Source of the DNA: Ditylenchus dipsaci
Lineage: Eukaryota; Nematoda; Chromadorea; Rhabditida; Anguinidae
NCBI GenBank assembly: GCA_004194705.1
Contig: SADC01001204.1
Coordinates: 1,054,001-1,118,000, forward strand
Direction of reading: 5' to 3'
DNA length: 64,000 nt
Positions 58,287 through 64,000 of this stretch are shown one piece after another. The translations under genes and the position numbers were made by a program. Numbering within the stretch: position 1 is the stretch's first letter; each line of letters opens with the position of its first letter. Below the pieces are notes generated by a model. The model made no database searches and was not told where the DNA came from. It saw only the letters and a program-made list of their open reading frames with translations.

Positions 58287-59525
58287 TTATTCTTCAACGA
58301 CTTTCTCGCCCAAGAATTTGCCACCGTTGTCCTCCACCCACTGGATCAGCTTTTTGCACTCAGGTAGCTCTTCCAAAGGCTTGTCTCTTAATGAAAATTG
58401 TAGATTTAATTAATATTCTTTAGTCTCGTATTGTATTTTTGATATTAAAAAAATCAACCAGTGAACCGTACTAAAAAAGAGTTGGCCTAAAAAATATTTA
58501 TTAACAAGCCAGTTCTGTAAAATCATTTTTGAGCTTTTTAGTTGCTTTAGACTAAAGCAGGACAAACTAGCACAGAAAATTCGAGCACAGATTCATCCGT
58601 CCACAGCAAAAATTTGATTTTTTTTTAAACCTAAAACCAGGTGCAGGCAAGTTAATTCACCAGAACCCGACGACAACGCAATCAATAACCATATTTGAAG
58701 AAATCGGCATTATCACCGATCAGATCAAAAAAACTGACCAAGCAATAGTCTAGTCTGAACCATTCCTTGTGTTAAAGTCATTTTGGGTCCTATTCATCTT
58801 TAAGGGATATTATTTTTGACTTGGTCCGCCTGTTGTTTTGTCTTAAAAAACGCCTAGGTCACCCCTTGCAGATGATCATGGTTAAAGTGATCATCTTAAC
58901 CATAATCACCATGATCATATTAATCCCAGTATTTATATAATTATAATACACAGGGAAACCAAGGTATTTTTCAAGAAAAAACAATAGGGGGGGGACCATG
59001 GCGAAATTGTTGCCAACTAAAGATGAATAAGGCTCATTTTGTTATTCATTTTTAGAGCAGAACAAACCTACAAAGTGAGGTCGATTAATTTTTGGAACAC
59101 TGCCACAGCTGTTTCACCACAACTATCCTTGACTTTGTCCACCCAACACTGCATGCTGGCTTGCAAAATTCTGTAACAAGCTATAAGGCTAAACTGATCA
59201 CTCTTTTATTCGTGCTTACGGACACAGATCCTCTGGCTTGTTCACATCGCTAATACTGCTGCTGGTTACGCAATTGGCAAGCTCCGGCGTCACTCTTAAT
59301 TGACAAAGAAATAATGAAATTTCAATAAAATAACTGGTCTCACTTCAAAAAGCACTGTTTTTGCTCATCGGTGACGCCGTCGTCATCATTGTCAGACAGA
59401 AGGGCACGGTTGGAAGACAACAGCTGGTTGGAAATGTACTTGCTGGAGATCAGAGGCACGGCGTTAGTGACATGCATAGCAAAGGCCAAAATGGCTAGGC
59501 ACACAAATGCGATGAAGGAGTTCAT
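58287..59525 (-). CDS. Small secreted six-cysteine protein, paralogue B
   Basis: Minus-strand exons 59344-59525, 59220-59294, 59072-59170 and 58287-58386 join in phase (151 residues). It starts MNSFIAFVCLAILAFAMHVT, a signal peptide nearly identical to that of paralogue A. The first mature exon is acidic (SDNDDDGVTDEQ). Cysteines lie in KQCFLK, LANCVTS, EDLCP, MQCWVDKVKDSCGETA and LPECKKLIQWVE, ending GEKVVEE. Intron positions and phases equal those of A; the last exon is the best conserved part. Function unknown; likely extracellular. Again tttcag lies two bases before the ATG. Poly(A) candidate at 58270-58275 on the minus strand. Intact, with all GT-AG sites. Confidence 0.8.
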
Positions 59526-59707
59526 TGCTGAAATTTAGATGCTTTTGATTTTTTAATTGTAAGGAGGTTGATTGGGCACCCTTCCGGGAATAAGAAATCA
59601 ATCAAAATGTCAGGGTTTCATAGCTTCAGTAGCTCGAGCGTAGGTTAAGACCTAAATTTGGGAATGTTTTTGAGTCCATCTTAAAATACGGCGGCACACC
59701 CTGCACA

Positions 59708-59860
59708 TACAGTCGACTCCCGATTTAGTGTACACCCAAAAGTTCGTTCCCGCCTAGGGCCCGACACTTTTTTTACAACGATTTTCAAACAAAAAATTTA
59801 ACATCAGACACATAAAATAGATTCCAAACCCCCCCCCACCCCCCCCCCCCCCCCCGATTT
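59708..59860. repeat. Single CAGTCGA end and long poly-C run
   Basis: tacagtcgactcccgattta with gttcgttcccgcctagggcc matches the left end of the 6942-7370 element; I found no right end. A C-rich run (59828-59855) follows. 59.87-60.43 kb holds nothing I can name. Confidence 0.6.
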
Positions 59861-60435
59861 TTCGGAGCTTATAGGCATGATCACAACCAAAAAATTGAGA
59901 AATGGCCAGAAATGGCCTTCAGACATGAATTTAAAAAAATTATTCACAAAAAGCATAAAAAAGAAGAAGAAAATATCCTATTTTTCTTATGATTTCTCTG
60001 GTCTTTTATAATGGTAGCTCGAGCAAATGCACTTACGATGAGCAATTAGAATGTTTTGTTAGCAAAAAATATCTTCTGAATCACCGAAAAGCCTAGATGC
60101 TTTTTCCCTGTTTAAGCAAGCTTAAAATAGACATGTTTGTTTTTCGATGTTGTTAAACTGTTTTTTTTTCAAAAGTAAAATAACAAGACTGAAATCGTTG
60201 AGGGCTTAAAGACATTGTCCAAGGGTTCTTTGTTGAGACCACAAACTCATTTAATGTCACAAAGATATTGGATGATACTAGATATTAGAAATTATGGGAC
60301 GGCTTTCTTTTTAAAACACTTGGCTGATGCAGGAGATGACTGGCTGGGGAGCTGACCCTTCGGATAGAGCGACTAAGTAGACGATGAAGTGCAGAGCTGA
60401 CTTTTTGGCTGACTTGATGGATGAGGCGACGGCTG

Positions 60436-61488
60436 GGGCCTAGCAGACTATTTGAAAAATGAAAAATTTTCATGAAAAATTGAAAAAATGAAAATGAAAA
60501 ATTGAAAATGAAAATTCTGAAGCTGACTATTGAAAAATTGAAAATGAAAAGTGAAAAATTTCCACTTTTCAAGCAGACTAAGCATTTTTCAATTTTTCGT
60601 TTTCACTGAAAATTTTCATTTTGCGCATTGTATTTTTGGGGGCTGTACGGGGGCTGTTTGGGGGGGGGGCTGTACCGAAAAAGGTAAAGAAATATTTGGT
60701 AAAAGGCACATTTGGTAAAAAAACTTTTTGGTAAAGGAACATTTGGTAAAATTTTTTTGGTAAAGGCATATTTGGTAATTTTTTTAGTAAGGCACTTTGT
60801 AGTTGTTTTTGTGTCAAAGACCTTCTTATTCCTACTTTTTCTTCTCTTTCCCTTTCTTTCTCCGGGTTTCTATATCTATTTCCTAAACTCTATGACCAAA
60901 AAGATATACCACCCGAAAATATCCACGGAAAAAGTGCTTTACCAAAAAGTTTTCTTACCACATGTGCCTTTACCAAAAGAAATTTTACCAAATATGCCTT
61001 TACCAAAAAAAATTTTACCAAATGTGCCTTTACCAAAAGAAATTTTGTCAAATGTACCTTTTAGTTAAAACACCCTCGAACGAATAGCACCATTTTCACT
61101 GCTGTAATCACTGTCGTTTGCAGACATCGCCTGAAGTAGAAGCAAATAAAGCAATTTACTACTTGTTCTATCACAAAAACACGAAATCTGAGCCCAAAAT
61201 CGTGTTTAGCGCATAAAAATAGCCCCAGAATTAAGCTATGTAAAATTCTAAAAAATTGATGACGGGATGACCGGTCATCAATTTTTCATGAAAATTGAAA
61301 AAATTTTCACTTTTCAATTTTTCAATTTTTCAATAGTCTGCTTGAAAATGAAAAATTTTTCAATTTTTCATTTTCACTTTTCATTTTCAATTTTCAATTT
61401 TCGAATATTAGTCTGCTTGAAAATTTTCATTTTTCAATTTTTCATTTTCAATTTTTCATTTTCACTTTTCAAATAGTCTGCTAGGCCC
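60436..61488. mobile_element. Inverted-repeat element, word GAAAAATTGAAAAT
   Basis: Left gggcctagcagactatttga, right caaatagtctgctaggccc. Each end continues into long arrays of gaaaattgaaaa or its complement, with the word agactatt/aatagtctgctt repeated at intervals. A second tandem-word element (60685-61062) lies inside. Open frames in the arrays are by-products. Confidence 0.85.
60685..61062. mobile_element. Inverted-repeat element, word TTTGGTAAAGGCACA
   Basis: Five or six copies of tttggtaaaggcacat on the left face a similar number of atgcctttaccaaaa on the right. The core is tattcctactttttcttctc. Nested inside the 60436-61488 element. Confidence 0.85.
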
Positions 61489-61659
61489 TGGCTTAGCTTT
61501 TCAAAGTGGATTTCGTCAAATATTTAAATCGCTGTTTTCGCCCATATCTGCTCAAAGCTTTTCACGTTTGTTCAGAATAAAATTCTGTACCAAAATATGC
61601 ACTTGTTTCCGTCCGTCTTTTAATTGTGTCACCGTATATGTGTGTCACTTAAATGTGTC

Positions 61660-61894
61660 ACCGTATTTTCTCTAATTAACGCGCCCCCTATGATAAACGC
61701 GCCCATTGACTTTGAGCGTTTGTATTTCGGAAATTTATTTCCGGTCTGTTCTTTTTTGCATTTTCTTGACTCCCGCGAGTTCTACCGATTCTGCTTTTTA
61801 GATTTCAAATTTTCCCTCAAAAATATCGAGCTCCAATTTTTCCGATTTTTGGGATAAATAAACGCGCCGGCGCGTTTATTAGAGGAAATACGGT
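61660..61894. mobile_element. TACCGTATTT-family inverted-repeat element, copy 3
   Basis: Left accgtattttctctaattaa with cgcgccccc, right aacgcgccggcgcgtttatt and agaggaaatacggt. Same family as the copies at 6.7 and 57.9 kb. Confidence 0.85.
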
Positions 61895-62006
61895 ACATGA
61901 GTAAAATGAAAACACCGCTTATAAAATTTATTATTAATGGCGAGCTTTTGAAAAGAGAACTTAGTTTTTCTCACAACTAGCCAATAGGCTTTCTTTAATT
62001 GCTGAC

Positions 62007-62103
62007 TTATTGGTTGAATTTATGACCTAAGAGTTTGCCACCATTGCCCACCACCCATTGTACCAACTTCTTGCAACTAGGCAGCCTTTCCAAACTTCTG
62101 TCC
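62007..62103 (-). CDS. Small secreted six-cysteine protein, paralogue C, last exon only
   Basis: The minus strand after an attaag acceptor reads DRSLERLPSCKKLVQWV, then GNGGKLLGHKFNQ and stop. This matches the last exons of A and B (LPKCKKLIQWVE, LPECKKLIQWVE) in length and phase. Exons 1-3 should lie at higher coordinates. I searched to the window end for the CGE helix and signal peptide and did not find them, so they are beyond 64 kb or lost. Codons are intact. Poly(A) candidate at 61927-61932 on the minus strand. Confidence 0.7.
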
Positions 62104-62338
62104 CTTAATAAAAACACAGTAAGTCTACTAAATAATAGGGCGAAAAAAATATACTTAAGTCTCTCTATTGATTTTTCGCTCTTTTAAAGGGCACTTTGAA
62201 AAAACACTGCAAATTAAGGTGGGGACCAGCAAATTTTTAAAAATCTTCCTTGTCTTTACTTGTTTCAAATTTTTTTTGGCAAAAAATCTACTTAAAAATA
62301 AAAGTAGTCAAAAAAAATACGGATAAATATTTTCTTTT

Positions 62339-62760
62339 GCCCGTTTCTGGCCTTTTTCTCCCCTTTTTTGCTTCTTTCTGCCCGCTTTTTTGAGAATGAT
62401 CAAAAATAACCCCAATTTGTGATAATTTTTTTTATCCTGAGCCGCACCAGTATACGAAATTTTCTAAGGAATTCGAATTTTTTTACAGAATTTCGAAAAC
62501 ATTCTTGGCTATCTATTTTCGGCCACTTTGCAGAATTTAACACCAAAAAATCTCTTTGATGCAATAAGTGATCACATCTCAACAGCCAAGAATTTTTTTG
62601 AAATTCTGTAAATAAATTCGGATTCCTCAGAAAATTTTGTATACTGGTGCTGCTCATATAAAAAAATTATCACAACTTGGAGTTATTTTTGATAATTTTC
62701 AAAAAAGCGGCAGAAAGAAGCAAAAACGGGCAGAAAAAAGCCAGAAGCGGGCACTTTGAA
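62339..62760. mobile_element. Inverted-repeat element with CGGGCAGAAA words at its ends
   Basis: Left gcccgtttctggcctttttc and tgcccgcttttttga, right gcggcagaaagaagcaaaaa and cgggcagaaaaaagcc. Inner arms gatcaaaaataaccccaatt and ccagtatacgaaattttc are mirrored to the base. The word is the one in the array at 1-295. Confidence 0.85.
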
Positions 62761-62938
62761 TACTTGACCAAAAATATTAATTAATATTTTTTAATATATT
62801 TTAACCGAATTTCGGGAAAATTGTTAAATTTCAGCATTGCCGTGAAATTTTATGTGATGTGTAATTGGTCAACTTTTTTATAACCAATAGCTTTAACTAA
62901 TAAGCCAATGAAGTATTTATGTGAACTTAGTCTTATGG

Positions 62939-63040
62939 CCTGTTCACATACTAAGAGTGAGAGTGGGAGTGAGAGTGAGAGTAAGTTGTCATTGTGAACA
63001 CCTCTTACTCCCACTCGCACTCTCAGGTGTTCACAAATTT
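62939..63040. repeat. Palindrome of AGTGAGAGTGGG words
   Basis: cctgttcacatactaagagt with gagagtgggagtgagagtga on the left, cttactcccactcgcactct and caggtgttcacaaa on the right. Together with 63715-63900 it may be one end of a larger element. Confidence 0.8.
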
Positions 63041-63714
63041 TTATATTTTGCATTTAACTTATCATTTGAATATTTTATTTTTTGAATTTGTTCATAATAT
63101 TGTAAATTACGACATACGATTGCTCGTTGGATAGTTATAATGTCTCGTAAAATTTATATAATAGACACAGGACTATTAATAGAGCTTTCACGGCATTTTC
63201 AACATTATTTTATGTTCTCAGTGCTTCATTCATTTCTCCCTATACAAACCACGATTCATAGTTGTCTAAATTATTCTGATATATTCTTTGAACTCTAAGA
63301 GAGTAAAGCTGCCATCCTTTCCAACGCTTGAATCCAATAAACTGACTGAGCCGATTGAGAGAATTCAACAGTCAATGTGTTCACGGTTTTCGAAGCGTCT
63401 AAAATAGCGTTCTCAACACCTTCTGCGTGTAGGTAAAGGGAAATTTAGAACGCTGGATACAGCTGGCTGTGGTGAATTGCGTGAGCTCTCTATTCTAGAG
63501 AATCGTCATGGCGTCCCCGTTTTTCATGTCTTCGTCCTCAACCTAGTCCAAAAGAGAAGGAGACGATTGATGTCTTGAACTACTTCAGCTTCTTTTGCCT
63601 ATTAAAATTCAAATATTATTGGTTTTCATAATATCTGGTCGCAATCTATGATATTATAAACAAATTTAAAAAATAAAAAATACTTTAATTAGTTTTACGC
63701 AAAAGGAAAAAAAA

Positions 63715-63900
63715 GCATTGTGAACACCCGAGAGTGAGAGTGGGAGTGAGAGTAAAGCCTCGTGTCCAATTAGCGGATTTTCCTTTCACTCTCACTCACA
63801 CTCTTACCTCTCACTCTCACTTTCAGTGTGTGTCCAATTAGCGGACACTTATTTTTACTCTCACTTGCACTCAATTTTCGTGTGCCCTATTAGCGGAATT
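63715..63900. repeat. Inverted AGTGAGAGTGGG words with ccaattagcgga
   Basis: ttgtgaacacccgagagtga then gagtgggagtgagagtaa, followed by inverted tcactctcactcacactctt and three copies of gtgtccaattagcgga. This would be the partner of 62939-63040. The region between contains no recognised gene. Confidence 0.7.
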
Positions 63901-64000
63901 TTCAAATATTCGAAGCAGCAACCTCTACATCACTCCTTAGAATCGCTCAGAACCACATCCAGAGTGGCCTGAAGGCAAAAATAACTGGTTTTTTGAGGGT

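Overview
This is eukaryotic, intron-rich, AT-rich nuclear DNA, almost certainly from a nematode. The evidence is the gene set. There is a seven-exon Srt-family chemoreceptor, a C6-domain secreted protein, a myosin regulatory light chain that reads very close to Caenorhabditis MLC-1/MLC-2, a PIKfyve/PPK-3 kinase end, and a nematode-style F-box-like protein. There are no operons of bacterial type, no CRISPR and no rRNA. I rebuilt exons by eye from splice consensus, reading phase and remembered family motifs; no alignment was run.

Layout. 1-2.2 kb: minisatellite and small inverted-repeat elements. 2.2-6.6 kb (+): last four exons of a PIKfyve-type lipid kinase with a repeat-filled intron. 8.2-14.3 kb (-): four-exon C6-like secreted protein with a 4.9 kb intron full of nested inverted repeats. 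16.3-17.1 kb: a palindromic mariner. 18.4-19.7 kb (+): myosin light chain. 21.0-26.7 kb: inverted-repeat elements, a decayed mariner-like transposase, and a composite holding a hAT-like MITE and a poly-C element. 26.8-32.6 kb (+): Srt receptor. 32.8-38.5 kb: repeats. 38.6-44.6 kb (+): cysteine-rich secreted protein with a TATA promoter, whose first intron holds a Tc1/mariner element that is itself split by an inverted-repeat element carrying a Ulp1-like (C48) protease. 46.3-62.1 kb: three minus-strand relatives of a small secreted six-cysteine protein (two complete, one last exon only). Between the first two lies a plus-strand F-box-like gene (53.0-56.8 kb). 62.1-64 kb: more inverted repeats.

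Three themes stand out. First, many inverted-repeat elements have termini built from tandem copies of a short word, with a different word in each element. Several enclose tRNA-like Pol III promoter sequence and one carries the Ulp1-like protease. Second, three otherwise intact conserved genes each have small apparent base losses, which looks like assembly error but could be gene decay. Third, one GC-rich hairpin module recurs inside four elements with different ends. The genes do not form one pathway; they are independent animal genes separated by mobile DNA.
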